In this document: positions 54,040 through 61,871 of the stretch, piece by piece
Position numbering within the stretch: position 1 is the stretch's first letter
Layout of the letters: the number at the start of each line of letters is the position of its first letter
Assembly: GCF_030269365.1 (NCBI RefSeq)
Contig: NZ_BSTF01000009.1
Span: 186,001 to 250,000 of the forward strand
Direction of reading: 5' to 3'
Origin: Lentzea sp. NBRC 102530
GTDB taxonomy: Bacteria; Actinomycetota; Actinomycetes; Mycobacteriales; Pseudonocardiaceae
DNA: 64,000 nt
Translations under genes and position numbers: made by a program
Notes under the pieces: model-generated
The model's input: only the letters and a program-made list of their open reading frames with translations
The model's database searches: none
Told to the model about the DNA's origin: nothing

Positions 54040-54528
54040 ATGATCGCCGCCGACGAGACCGGTCAGCAGCCCCCGGCAAGAGGCGCGACCACGCGCCAAG
54101 AGGACGGCGTGCCCCCCGAGGCGGGCGAACCCACACCGGGATCGGCCGTCGACGCACTGATAGCCGATGCGCTCAAAGCGATGGGCACGCCGGACCTGAG
54201 CATCCGCAAGCTAGAGGCCCAGAACGGGATGCCTGAGGGCTCACTCTCCACCCCGCTCAAGAAGGCCAACCGGGGCAAGTGGCCGACCCTTCAGACCCTG
54301 CAACGCTTCGCGCAGGCGCTCAAGCTCGACATCCACCCGGTCTCCCGCGCGTTCTCTGCTGACGCCATCGGCGACGCGCTCACCGACAGACAACGGCGGT
54401 GCCTCGCGATGCTCGCGCAGCTTCCTGAGTCCTATCAGGACACTGCGCTAGAGCAGGTAGGCGCACTGCTTGAACTGGCACGCCGTACCGGGAACCTTGT
54501 CATTGACAACCAATCGGTCACCGACTGA
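54040..54528 (+). CDS. Phage immunity repressor, XRE-like
   Basis: A 162-residue protein with a central HTH (LSIRKLEAQNGMPEGSLSTPLKKANRGKWPTLQTLQRFAQAL), an acidic Pro/Gly-rich N-terminus and a C-terminal helical region for dimerisation. ATG at 54040 follows AGGGAGGG. Divergent from the leftward early operon and next to clustered operators, as expected for the lysogeny repressor. No LexA-like cleavage domain is present. Confidence 0.75.
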   Translation: MIAADETGQQPPARGATTRQEDGVPPEAGEPTPGSAVDALIADALKAMGTPDLSIRKLEAQNGMPEGSLSTPLKKANRGKWPTLQTLQRFAQALKLDIHPVSRAFSADAIGDALTDRQRRCLAMLAQLPESYQDTALEQVGALLELARRTGNLVIDNQSVTD

Positions 54529-54751
54529 TTAGCGGTCCTACCTGAGCATCTCCGCCGCGATTCGCCGTGTGCGGGAAATCTCGTGCGGCAACTTCCCCAA
54601 CTCGCTGGACGTACCTGGGGTAGTAGTTGAAGGTGGAAAGATCAGACGAACGGATCGCCGCGCGTCGCCCTGGGGAGGGTCCGCCGCGTGGCATGGGGGC
54701 ACGCCCGGCGCACCGCAACGCGTCATCTGGGGGGCGCGCGGAGAGGCAGCC

Positions 54752-55099
54752 GTGGAGGAAGTCAGATACCCACTGGTGCAGGCGATCGAGGGACTGACGG
54801 TCGACTTCGAGCTACACACGAACCCGGACGGTTCCTACACCGTCCACTTCCGCCACGGACTGCCCTTCGGCCACCAGGCAGCGGCGATGATCAACGAACT
54901 CGCGGTCCATCGCGATGAACACTGTCCGATCTGTACGGCGGTCCTGCTGAAGTCCGCCTCGCACAGTCCCGGCAGCGACGCCGATCTAGCGGACCTCATC
55001 CGCAAGGCGGTTCACCACAACTGGCACTTGACCCATGGCCCCGAACGAGTCGTTCGCCAGCGCACCGACTCGCCAGACGTAGAGCGCCGCGTTTGTTGA
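54752..55099 (+). CDS. Hypothetical protein next to the repressor
   Basis: A 115-residue protein starting at GTG: VEEVRYPLVQAIEGLTVDFE. It has an HCPIC zinc-like pair and His-rich stretches (VHHNWHLTHGPERV). A ribosome-like GGAGAGG precedes it. Unrecognised. The upstream 223 bases (54529-54751) probably hold its promoter; no conserved site is apparent. Confidence 0.55.
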   Translation: MEEVRYPLVQAIEGLTVDFELHTNPDGSYTVHFRHGLPFGHQAAAMINELAVHRDEHCPICTAVLLKSASHSPGSDADLADLIRKAVHHNWHLTHGPERVVRQRTDSPDVERRVC

Positions 55100-55109
55100 A
55101 CAGCGATTC

Positions 55110-55155
55110 GGTCCGCGCCTCGCGCCGGCCTCTTCGTCCGGCCGCGAGGCGGACC
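55110..55155. terminator. Convergent terminator
   Basis: GGTCCGCGCCTCGCGCCGG pairs with CCGGCCGCGAGGCGGACC with small bulges around an 8-base loop. It lies between the convergent 54752-55099 and HTH regulator genes. Confidence 0.75.
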
Positions 55156-55176
55156 GCCACGATGGCTAGCAGGAGG

Positions 55177-56637
55177 TCACAGAAGCAACGTCCTATCACG
55201 CCATGCGATGCGCAGTAGCGTCAACGCACTCGCTGATAGCCGCGGATTCAATCGCTCTATCGCCTCGCCCGAGAACGGCATGTCCGTTCGACCGTTGCCA
55301 CCAACGATCTTTCCCTCATCGTTGGTGCGCACGAGGTTCGCAAACAGCTCATCGAACACGAGGTCATCGAGCACCGCCACCGTGAGCTGCATCGCGCCCA
55401 ACTCCAAGGGCTCAATGACGAGTCCGTAATGCCACAACCGGAATCCCCCGCCGTCGCGGAATCGCTCAAACGACCTGAACGGCTCCTCAGTGGCGTAGTC
55501 GATCGGTTGAGGGCTGTTGCCGTCGTGCTCAGGATTCCCGAGGAACTCCTCTGAGAACTCGCGCATGATGTTGCGCCACAGGGAAAAGTCGTTGTAGACG
55601 TCCGTCGGGTCGACGGAGGACGGTTGAAACTCACCCGCTGGCATGACATGGCAGAGTCCGCCCCCGTCAGCGACTTTGCCGCCGTCGCGCTCGTGCAGCA
55701 CGAACCGGTGATCACCATCGTGGCCTCGACGGATCGTCAGCGTGTTGATCCCAGGAGACATCAGCAGACGATCGGGATCGAACGGATCACCGATGGACCT
55801 GCGCAACGGCAAAGCGTCCCAGTCCGGCACCGAACGCTCTGCCGCAAGCCACGCTGACTTGAACTCGTGGGCTACTGATTGCTTCACGTCGAACGTCTCA
55901 AAGAAGGACGTCGTACCGAACGTGAGTTCCAGGCCTCGACGGCTGTCGAGGCCGAGCAACCTGTAGCTCAGACGATTTTCCAGCAGACGCGGGCGGACGA
56001 GGTCGCGCACCGCACGGCTGTAGTTCGTATACCGATGTCCACGGTCAGTGAGCGGAAGGACATGGTCAACCGGCGCTAGCGACGGAACGGGGTGCTGCGA
56101 TTCGCTCCATAGCAACCGGACGTCATCAAGTTCGACAGGTTCGTCCAGCAACCAGCCAGGTCCAGTCAGAACGTGTCCGCCAGGTCCACGGGAAGACTCT
56201 GGATAGAGCCACGCAGCCAACTCGGTCAGTTCGCGGCCCCGGACTCCTGGAGCGTTCCTGACCTCCAACCACTGGTCTTGGCTGGCCCGAACCTGGTGGC
56301 TTGGTGCCACCTCGGGTGTGGTCGGTGGCGCTGTCGAGGCCGGCGAGTCCGTCAAGCGGGCGCGCAGCCGCATCTGCTCGTCTTTCGCTTCGGCTCGCAG
56401 CGCGACGAGGACGCCGTCGGCGTCGAGCACATTGTCGAGGGCCTTCACGAGTTCCCGCGACGGAAGGTTCTTGCCGACCTTCTGGGCGGAGGCTATGTAC
56501 TGCCTGCTGTACCCAGCCCTGATCGCGACCTCGTTGTCGCTGAGCTTCGCGAGCTTCCGCAACTCTTTGACCTTCTTAGCCAACCGCACGGCTGCCGGTT
56601 CTGGCTGCTTGTCAGCGGCGAGTCGATCGTTCGTCAC
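55177..56637 (-). CDS. HTH regulator with Nudix-like C-terminal region
   Basis: A 486-residue protein. The N-terminus (about 20-75) is an XRE HTH: ELRKLAKLSDNEVAIRAGYSRQYIASAQ. The large C-terminal part contains FVLHERDGGK, GLCHVMPAGEF and IMREFSEEFLGN, resembling a degenerate Nudix box (REFSEEFLG) with an enlarged loop. It might sense or hydrolyse a nucleotide derivative. Divergent from the radical SAM operon, with a 10-bp inverted repeat between them, so it probably controls that operon. Confidence 0.72.
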   Translation of the reverse strand: MTNDRLAADKQPEPAAVRLAKKVKELRKLAKLSDNEVAIRAGYSRQYIASAQKVGKNLPSRELVKALDNVLDADGVLVALRAEAKDEQMRLRARLTDSPASTAPPTTPEVAPSHQVRASQDQWLEVRNAPGVRGRELTELAAWLYPESSRGPGGHVLTGPGWLLDEPVELDDVRLLWSESQHPVPSLAPVDHVLPLTDRGHRYTNYSRAVRDLVRPRLLENRLSYRLLGLDSRRGLELTFGTTSFFETFDVKQSVAHEFKSAWLAAERSVPDWDALPLRRSIGDPFDPDRLLMSPGINTLTIRRGHDGDHRFVLHERDGGKVADGGGLCHVMPAGEFQPSSVDPTDVYNDFSLWRNIMREFSEEFLGNPEHDGNSPQPIDYATEEPFRSFERFRDGGGFRLWHYGLVIEPLELGAMQLTVAVLDDLVFDELFANLVRTNDEGKIVGGNGRTDMPFSGEAIERLNPRLSASALTLLRIAWRDRTLLL

Positions 56638-56661
56638 GGCGTCTCCGAGTCCATCAAGGGG

Positions 56662-56695
56662 GGAGGCAAATACGCGCGCAGCTTGATTTGCCTCC
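56662..56695. promoter_or_regulatory. Operator of the radical SAM cassette
   Basis: GGAGGCAAAT-N14-ATTTGCCTCC, perfect 10-bp arms centred 24 bp apart, lies between the divergent HTH regulator and radical SAM genes. Likely bound by the HTH regulator. Confidence 0.68.
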
Positions 56696-56766
56696 TTACG
56701 TGATCTTAGCCGCGCTGGTCACATAGCAGCAGGCCGCCGACGAGGCGGCATGACGGGGAGGTCAAG

Positions 56767-57969
56767 GTGGCGGGTTCCTGCAAGAACGACTCGGACGTCG
56801 TCGGGGCGGTGGTGGCGTCGTCGCGCCTGCTGCCGCTCGTGACGGACTCTGTCCGATCGACGCTCCGGCCCGAGTTGCTCGACGTGATCGAGTACCGCAA
56901 GTCCGGGCTCAGCGTGAACTGGATCATCGGCTGCCCTCTGGACTGCTCGTACTGCGTCCGCCACCTGTTCGACAACTTCGAGATGAGGGTTCCTCGCGCC
57001 TTGATGCGTGAGGAGGAGGCAGTTGACCGCCTGATCACGCATCCGCACTTCGAGCCGGGCGTGACCCCGATTCAGCTTCTCAACCGCGCGACCGACCCGA
57101 TGTTGCAGGCGGTCAAGCCGCACCTGTTCAACATGCTGCGCCTCCTCGACGAGCGCGGGTTGACCAACCACGTGCTGGTGATCAGTAGGTGGCACGTGAA
57201 GCCGGAAGACTGCGCGGTACTGAACTCTTTCCAGAACATCAAGGTCACTCTCTTGATCACGCACTCTGGGATCAATGACGAGCGGGTTGAACCGGTTGAC
57301 TCCAACATCGCGGCGACGTCGTTGCGCACGGCGTTCGAACACGCCGCCAGGTACCGCACGGTCTTGTACTGGCGACCGATCGTGCCTGGCCTGAACGACA
57401 GCGATGAGCACATCAGTCAAGCGCTCGAACTCAGCAGGTACGCCCACGCAACGGTGTTCACCGGTCTGTTCTACAAGGACCAGATCCGGGAGTACTACGT
57501 CTCCAACGGTTTGCCGGAGCCCTACGAGGACGGCGCACGGCGCAAGGTGTTCCCCGAGGAACTGGAGCGGCGCATCCTCGCCGCGGCGAAGGCTAGGCCG
57601 GCGGGTGGGTCGCCACTGTTCCGCAAGACCTCCTGCGGCGTGACCTACGCCCACGGCGTCGCCGACTACAACGGGCACTTCGGCATCCGCGAGTTGTGCG
57701 ACATCTGCCCCGCTTCACAGTTGGCGCGGTGCGCAAAAGCGTGGACTCCGCCCAACACGCCGGAAGTCGCAGCGATGGCTGAGGCTCTGGGCGGCAAGCT
57801 GGTGACCATCAACGAACGCGCCGTGGTCGTCGCTGGGTTGGACGAGCAGCGCCGCTACCGACTTCAACACCACTTCGGCTACCAGATCCACGACATCAAC
57901 AAGCCGCACCTCGTTCAACGGCACGGACGCGCCGAGACCGGGTGGCCCGCTCCTCAGGAGGTCTCGTGA
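56767..57969 (+). CDS. Radical SAM protein, SPL-like
   Basis: A 400-residue radical SAM enzyme with the Fe-S motif CPLDCSYC (C56, C60, C63). The barrel continues with PIQLLNRATDP, HVLVISRWHV and VTLLITHSGINDERVEP, a pattern close to spore photoproduct lyase-like enzymes. The C-terminus has additional cysteines (TSCGVTY...CDICPASQLARC) that could hold an auxiliary cluster. GTG at 56767 follows GGGGAGG. First gene of a three-gene overlapping operon. Confidence 0.82.
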   Translation: MAGSCKNDSDVVGAVVASSRLLPLVTDSVRSTLRPELLDVIEYRKSGLSVNWIIGCPLDCSYCVRHLFDNFEMRVPRALMREEEAVDRLITHPHFEPGVTPIQLLNRATDPMLQAVKPHLFNMLRLLDERGLTNHVLVISRWHVKPEDCAVLNSFQNIKVTLLITHSGINDERVEPVDSNIAATSLRTAFEHAARYRTVLYWRPIVPGLNDSDEHISQALELSRYAHATVFTGLFYKDQIREYYVSNGLPEPYEDGARRKVFPEELERRILAAAKARPAGGSPLFRKTSCGVTYAHGVADYNGHFGIRELCDICPASQLARCAKAWTPPNTPEVAAMAEALGGKLVTINERAVVVAGLDEQRRYRLQHHFGYQIHDINKPHLVQRHGRAETGWPAPQEVS

Positions 57970-58580
57970 CCAGCACCCTTCCCGCCGCTCTGCGCGACCG
58001 CGCCCTGGTGGTCGCCGACGTCGAGGGCAACGGGCAGCAGCCGCCCGACATCGTGGAACTCGCAATGCTCACGGTGGACGGCCCCGGCGACCAGTCGGAC
58101 TTCAAGTCGTGGCTCGTGCGCCCCACGCGCCGGATCTCTCCCATCGTCCAGCGCATCCACGGAATCAGCAACGCGGACGTCGAGAACTGCCCGCCGTGGT
58201 CCGCCATCGAGCAGGAGGTCTCAACTCTCCTGGCCGGTCGCACCTTGATCGCGCACAGCGCCTCGGTCGAGTACAAGGTGATTGGCTCCCACCTGCCGCA
58301 ATGGGCGCCCCCGATGGTCCTCGACACTCTCAAGCTCGCCAAGCACGTGTGGCCAGATCTGGAGAGCTACAAACTCACCGACCTGATCGCACACGCCGAG
58401 ATCGACACGACGGAGTTCAGCGAGCAGCGACCACACCGAGCGGGATACGACACGTGGTGCGCGTGGCTGCTCCTGTGCGCGCTTCTCGGCGATCAGGAGA
58501 TGACCTGGGAGCAGTTGGTCAAGGTGGCGCACCTGAAGGGCTTCGAACCGTCTGCCGAACCTGACGGTGGGCTGTGGTGA
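57966..58580 (+). CDS. DEDDh 3'-5' exonuclease
   Basis: A 204-residue exonuclease of the DnaQ/oligoribonuclease superfamily: D18 and E20 in VVADVEGNG, RIHGISNADVE, AHSASVEYKVI and the final motif PHRAGYDTWCAWLLL with His and Asp. The GTG overlaps the radical SAM stop as GTGA. It could act on DNA, RNA or short nucleotides modified by the radical SAM enzyme. Confidence 0.85.
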   Translation: MTSTLPAALRDRALVVADVEGNGQQPPDIVELAMLTVDGPGDQSDFKSWLVRPTRRISPIVQRIHGISNADVENCPPWSAIEQEVSTLLAGRTLIAHSASVEYKVIGSHLPQWAPPMVLDTLKLAKHVWPDLESYKLTDLIAHAEIDTTEFSEQRPHRAGYDTWCAWLLLCALLGDQEMTWEQLVKVAHLKGFEPSAEPDGGLW

Positions 58581-59191
58581 ACAGTTCCGTTGAACGACCG
58601 GTCACCGTCGCGGTCGCTGGCACGCACTCGACGGGCAAGACGACGTTCATCGCGCGCCTCGCGCATGAACTGCGCCGCGACAAGATCACCGTTGCACATG
58701 TGGCCGACCTCGGCGAGACCGCCATGAGTCTCGGGCTGCCCCTTCTCGACAACCACACCTGGGCCTCAACTCTGTGGTTCATCACCAAGGGAATCAGCAG
58801 CGAGATCGAGGCGTGGAATCGGGCTGACGTTGTTCTTATCGACCGGCCGGTCGCGGACGCGATTGGCTACTACCGGGCCGCGCTTGCCTACCGGAGTGAG
58901 CAACCAGAGCCTGACCGCATGACCATGCTCGAATCACTCGCACGGCATCACAGCAGCAACTACGACCTGATGTTCAGAACCACGCTTGATCCCACTATCC
59001 CGTTGGGTGACAACAAGGAGCGAGACTCCAACGCGCGGTTCCGACACCTCGCGGATCTTCATGTCGCTAGCGTTCTTGACGACCTGGATCTTCCGCACGA
59101 GTTGTTGCCGGTGGACGGCCACGATGCCGCCTTGTCACACGCCATCCGCTTCATCGACGGCTACCTGAGCGGCGTTACCGGCAATTCCTGA
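58577..59191 (+). CDS. P-loop NTPase/kinase-like protein (AAA_28-like)
   Basis: A 204-residue P-loop protein with GTHSTGKT at residues 15-22, DVVLIDRPVADAIGYYRAAL as the Walker B-like strand, and a lid region with KERDSNARFRHLADLHVAS. It resembles the NadR/Ttd14-type AAA_28 nucleoside or nucleotide kinases. It overlaps the exonuclease gene as GTGA and is the last gene of the cassette. Confidence 0.78.
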   Translation: MNSSVERPVTVAVAGTHSTGKTTFIARLAHELRRDKITVAHVADLGETAMSLGLPLLDNHTWASTLWFITKGISSEIEAWNRADVVLIDRPVADAIGYYRAALAYRSEQPEPDRMTMLESLARHHSSNYDLMFRTTLDPTIPLGDNKERDSNARFRHLADLHVASVLDDLDLPHELLPVDGHDAALSHAIRFIDGYLSGVTGNS

Positions 59192-59274
59192 TCCCCCAAG
59201 CTGGCGGCAAGGGCCGGGTGACTTCCCCGACCCCCGACCCTTGCCGCCGACCCAACACCCAAAGGCGTTTGCAA

Positions 59275-59748
59275 ATGACAATGTCTGCGGTGAAGTCGCG
59301 GCGGAAGTCATCTGTCCAAGAAGGTGACGAGCTAGACGCAACCATATCGCTTTGCGGCGAACTGCTTGGCTGGCCGATCGCGGTCAACACCGAAGGTGTT
59401 TTCCTGCCGGTCAGCAAGGAGATCGGCGGTCTCACAGTGCCTGCTGGACTTGCAGGCGAAGTCAACACGGAGATCATCCGTCGCGAGATCCGAGTCCCGA
59501 TCATCGCAGCACCAGGGGTGGGAGGCCGGTGGGTATTCCTCGTTCAGATGCCGCCCTCGCTCCCCGGTCTTCCGGTGGGAGTAGGGCTGATAAGCGGAAC
59601 TACTCGAATCCCGCTTCCGCCGACGAAGGTCGGCGATGAGCCTTCACGATGGATCTCTCGGCCGTCGGACATGTACCGGGTCGTCGTTCCTCCAGCGAGC
59701 CAGGTACTCCAGGCCATTCGTTACACCCTGAACCCGAAACCCATCTAG
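59275..59748 (+). CDS. Hypothetical protein
   Basis: A 157-residue protein beginning MTMSAVKSRRKSSVQEGDE, then ISLCGELLGWPIAVNTEGVFL, a pattern also seen in actinomycete mobile-element proteins of unknown function. Predicted mixed alpha/beta. GGCG-rich upstream sequence; no strong ribosome site. Not recognised further. Confidence 0.55.
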   Translation: MTMSAVKSRRKSSVQEGDELDATISLCGELLGWPIAVNTEGVFLPVSKEIGGLTVPAGLAGEVNTEIIRREIRVPIIAAPGVGGRWVFLVQMPPSLPGLPVGVGLISGTTRIPLPPTKVGDEPSRWISRPSDMYRVVVPPASQVLQAIRYTLNPKPI

Positions 59749-59759
59749 TGGGGCCATCG

Positions 59760-59972
59760 GTGAACGATCTATGCATCTGCGGCTGGCCGCTCTTAATCGT
59801 GCTCGTTGAAGCACACGTTGGATTCGTGGTCTTTCTGTTGATTCCGACCAACGGCCGGACCGCAAAGAAGATCGGCCGATGGGGACGGCAACACGGCCCC
59901 GAACGCGGCGGTCGTACCGTGGCTGATCTGATCGAGGACCGAGAGCGAGACAACGTTTCGTTGGGCAACTAG
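59760..59972 (+). CDS. Small membrane protein
   Basis: A 70-residue protein starting at GTG 59760, with one helix (WPLLIVLVEAHVGFVVFLLI) and a basic/acidic tail (TAKKIGRWGRQHGPERGGRTVADLIED). Context suggests a mobile-element accessory protein. Confidence 0.5.
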   Translation: MNDLCICGWPLLIVLVEAHVGFVVFLLIPTNGRTAKKIGRWGRQHGPERGGRTVADLIEDRERDNVSLGN

Positions 59973-60090
59973 ATCGACTGGACGAGGGGCGCCTCCTGTC
60001 TCGTCCAGTCAGCGACGGAGCCGGTTGAAGACCGGTCGTCCACCTGCACCTGCGGCTCCTGGCTCCGTCGCACTTCTGAGGAGATTACCT

Positions 60091-60447
60091 GTGGCACTTG
60101 GGAAATTTCGGTACATCCAGGGGTGTCGAGCAGATCAGCTCGGACCCCAAAGGCTTCAAGCCGAACCGGACGAACTCGCCGCGCGTGTGGCTGTCAACTA
60201 CAGCTGCCCACAGGGGCATGTCTTCGACGTGCTGTTCGCCGCCGAGGCCGAAGAGTTGCCGCCTGTTTTGAGCTGTCGGCGGCACGGCGTTGAGTGCAGG
60301 CGGGTGGATGCGGCACCGCCTCAAAGGAAAGCACCGAAGGTGCGGACGCACTGGGACATGTTGCTTGAACGTCGGTCACTCCCTGAATTGGAAAAGCTCC
60401 TCGACGAACGCATCAGGCTCTTGCGCGCCACACGCGCGGAGATCTAA
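60091..60447 (+). CDS. Phage-encoded RbpA-like RNA polymerase-binding protein
   Basis: A 118-residue homologue of actinobacterial RbpA. The core has YSCPQGHVFDVLFAAEAEELPP and the sigma-interaction domain VRTHWDMLLERRSLPELEKLL (about residues 84-104), the most diagnostic part of the family. The N-terminal tail starts MALGKFRYIQG. RbpA binds principal sigma and core RNA polymerase and stabilises open complexes. GTG at 60091 follows GAGGAG by 7 bases. A phage copy could redirect transcription in favour of the prophage. Confidence 0.85.
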   Translation: MALGKFRYIQGCRADQLGPQRLQAEPDELAARVAVNYSCPQGHVFDVLFAAEAEELPPVLSCRRHGVECRRVDAAPPQRKAPKVRTHWDMLLERRSLPELEKLLDERIRLLRATRAEI

Positions 60448-60473
60448 GCACAACAGGACGGATCAGGTAGAAC

Positions 60474-61076
60474 GTGCGAAGAAAAGGACGCCGGGGCAAC
60501 GCAGGACTCCGGCGCGGCGCTACGGCTCCTATCGACTACGGCCCAGATGGGATGTCGCGGTGGCGGCCATGCCCGGTGTGCTGGAAGGTCGGCTGGATCG
60601 AAGAACACTTTGCAAAGCAGGCCTTGACGCTGTTGCGTGAGGAATACGCGAGCAGAGCGCGCCAGACCGGACTGGATCACCGCACGGTAAAACGCGTGTT
60701 TCAGTGCGACCCTACGGGGCATGGCTTGTGGCACACCACAAGCCAGGAAGAGTTCCGATTCACGGCGCTGGTACTTCCGCCGCCTCCGGAGCCTGTGACG
60801 CCGAACCTGCCGGAGTACTGGGAATCGGTTCGCCTCTTGATTATAGGGCGAATAAAGACGTCAAGTCCGGGTTATCTTCCTCGTTTGGCCGTTATAGCAA
60901 GCCACTTCGGTACACACCAGGCAAATCGTCAGGTCAAGGAAATGATTCAGCAACTGGTTGCATCTGGTTTTGTCGAGCTGCGTGACGACATTCCTGGTTG
61001 CGGGAAGGTCTACGCCACGCGATTCGCTGGGGTTACCACTGGCGGAGGCTCCTGCTCGCCAAGATCCTCGGACTGA
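60474..61076 (+). CDS. Zn-ribbon and winged-helix protein
   Basis: A 200-residue protein. A CPVCWKVGW zinc-like pair (about 33-40) is followed by a charged helix and DPTGHGLWHTT; a C-terminal winged helix reads YLPRLAVIASHFGTHQANRQVKEMIQQLVASGFVEL. It ends Ser/Gly-rich. DNA-binding likely. Located just before the right attachment site; GTG at 60474. Confidence 0.6.
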   Translation: MRRKGRRGNAGLRRGATAPIDYGPDGMSRWRPCPVCWKVGWIEEHFAKQALTLLREEYASRARQTGLDHRTVKRVFQCDPTGHGLWHTTSQEEFRFTALVLPPPPEPVTPNLPEYWESVRLLIIGRIKTSSPGYLPRLAVIASHFGTHQANRQVKEMIQQLVASGFVELRDDIPGCGKVYATRFAGVTTGGGSCSPRSSD

Positions 61077-61256
61077 GCCAGCAGCCACCGAAGATGGAAC
61101 TTGCAGGGCGCACCCTGACGTCACAGATTGTGATCTTTGCCCTATCGTCTAGGACGCGGCTGAATGTTGGCGGACGCGCGCGGAACTGGTCGCTGATCGT
61201 TTCCACTGAGCCTGAATCGGCACGATCAGGTCCTTAGGCTCGGCAGCAAGCCACGA
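61077..61256. other. Non-coding right end of the prophage
   Basis: The 180 bases from the last right-arm gene to the SDR fragment stop hold only a weak short frame at 61094-61237 without a ribosome site. In the circular phage this segment would lie upstream of attP and the integrase, so it may carry the integrase promoter. Confidence 0.4.
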
Positions 61257-61871
61257 CTAGGCAGCGCTGACCTGCGGATATGTATTCCCAGTATGAGCGA
61301 AGTTGACGTTCGCCGTCTTCGACTGGCCGTACGCCTGCCAGCGGTCGTACTCGCGGTGCGCGTAGTGGATGTCGTCGAAGACGACGTCGCTCATCAGGTG
61401 GGCCGAGGAGCTCACGTTGACCACTCGGGCGCCTTCGGCTCGCAGGGAGTTGAAGAGGCCCGTGGTGAGGGCGAAGTGGCCGTAGTGGTTGGTGGCGAAC
61501 TGGAGTTCCCAGCCCTCCGCCGTGCGCGTCAGCGGCGTGGCCATGACGCCCGCGTTGTTGATGAGCAGGTGCAACGGGCCGTCCCAGTTGCGGGCGAACG
61601 CCTTGACCGAGGCCGGTGAGGCCAGGTCCAGGTGGGCCGTGGAGATGGTCTTGTTGCCGGTGGCCTTGACCAGGGCGGTGGCCACGCGCTGGGCCGCGTC
61701 CTGGTCGCGGGCGGCGATCGTGACCTCGGCGCCCGCGGCGGCGAGGGCGCGGACGGTTTCCACGCCGATGCCCGACGCTCCGCCGGTGACGACGGCGCGG
61801 CGGCCCGTCAGGTCGTGCTGGGCCGCCACTTCGAGGGCGGTCGTGTCGAAGCCGTAGCCGGTGGTGATCAT
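61257..61871 (-). pseudogene. 5' part of the SDR gene split by the prophage
   Basis: Encodes the N-terminal 188 residues of an SDR oxidoreductase (TGGASGIGVETVRALAAAG cofactor motif, NNAGVMATP, and the active-site YGQSKTAN) up to AAC at 61310-61308, then 16 phage-derived residues and a stop. The truncated product keeps the YxxxK but lacks the C-terminal substrate region. ATG at 61871 overlaps the upstream paralogue's stop as ATGA. Confidence 0.93.
61289..61369. other. attR
   Basis: The phage arm CAGT-ATG-AGCGAAG (61289-61302), then TTGAC, the shared GTT (61308-61310) and host SDR sequence. Combined with attL it gives an attP whose 14-base arms are 11/14 mirror-symmetric about the GTT core. 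Confidence 0.88.

Larger units (their letters stand above)
25128..61307. mobile_element. Siphovirus prophage inserted in an SDR gene
   Basis: About 36.2 kb bounded by attL and attR with a 3-bp shared GTT. It contains a large serine integrase, a complete late gene set (terminase to holin), replication genes, an immunity region and an accessory arm. All morphogenesis genes look full length, apart from the start-codon anomalies noted for some, so it may be inducible. Its genes are on average less extreme in GC than the flanks, especially in the right arm. Confidence 0.95.

Noticed and set aside
56767-57969. Viperin-type antiviral radical SAM enzyme
   Set aside because: The Fe-S motif context and barrel segments look SPL-like, and no kinase-viperin arrangement is seen, so the name was not used.
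61257-61310. tRNA gene as the attachment site
   Set aside because: No cloverleaf sequence is present. The split SDR gene accounts fully for the junctions.
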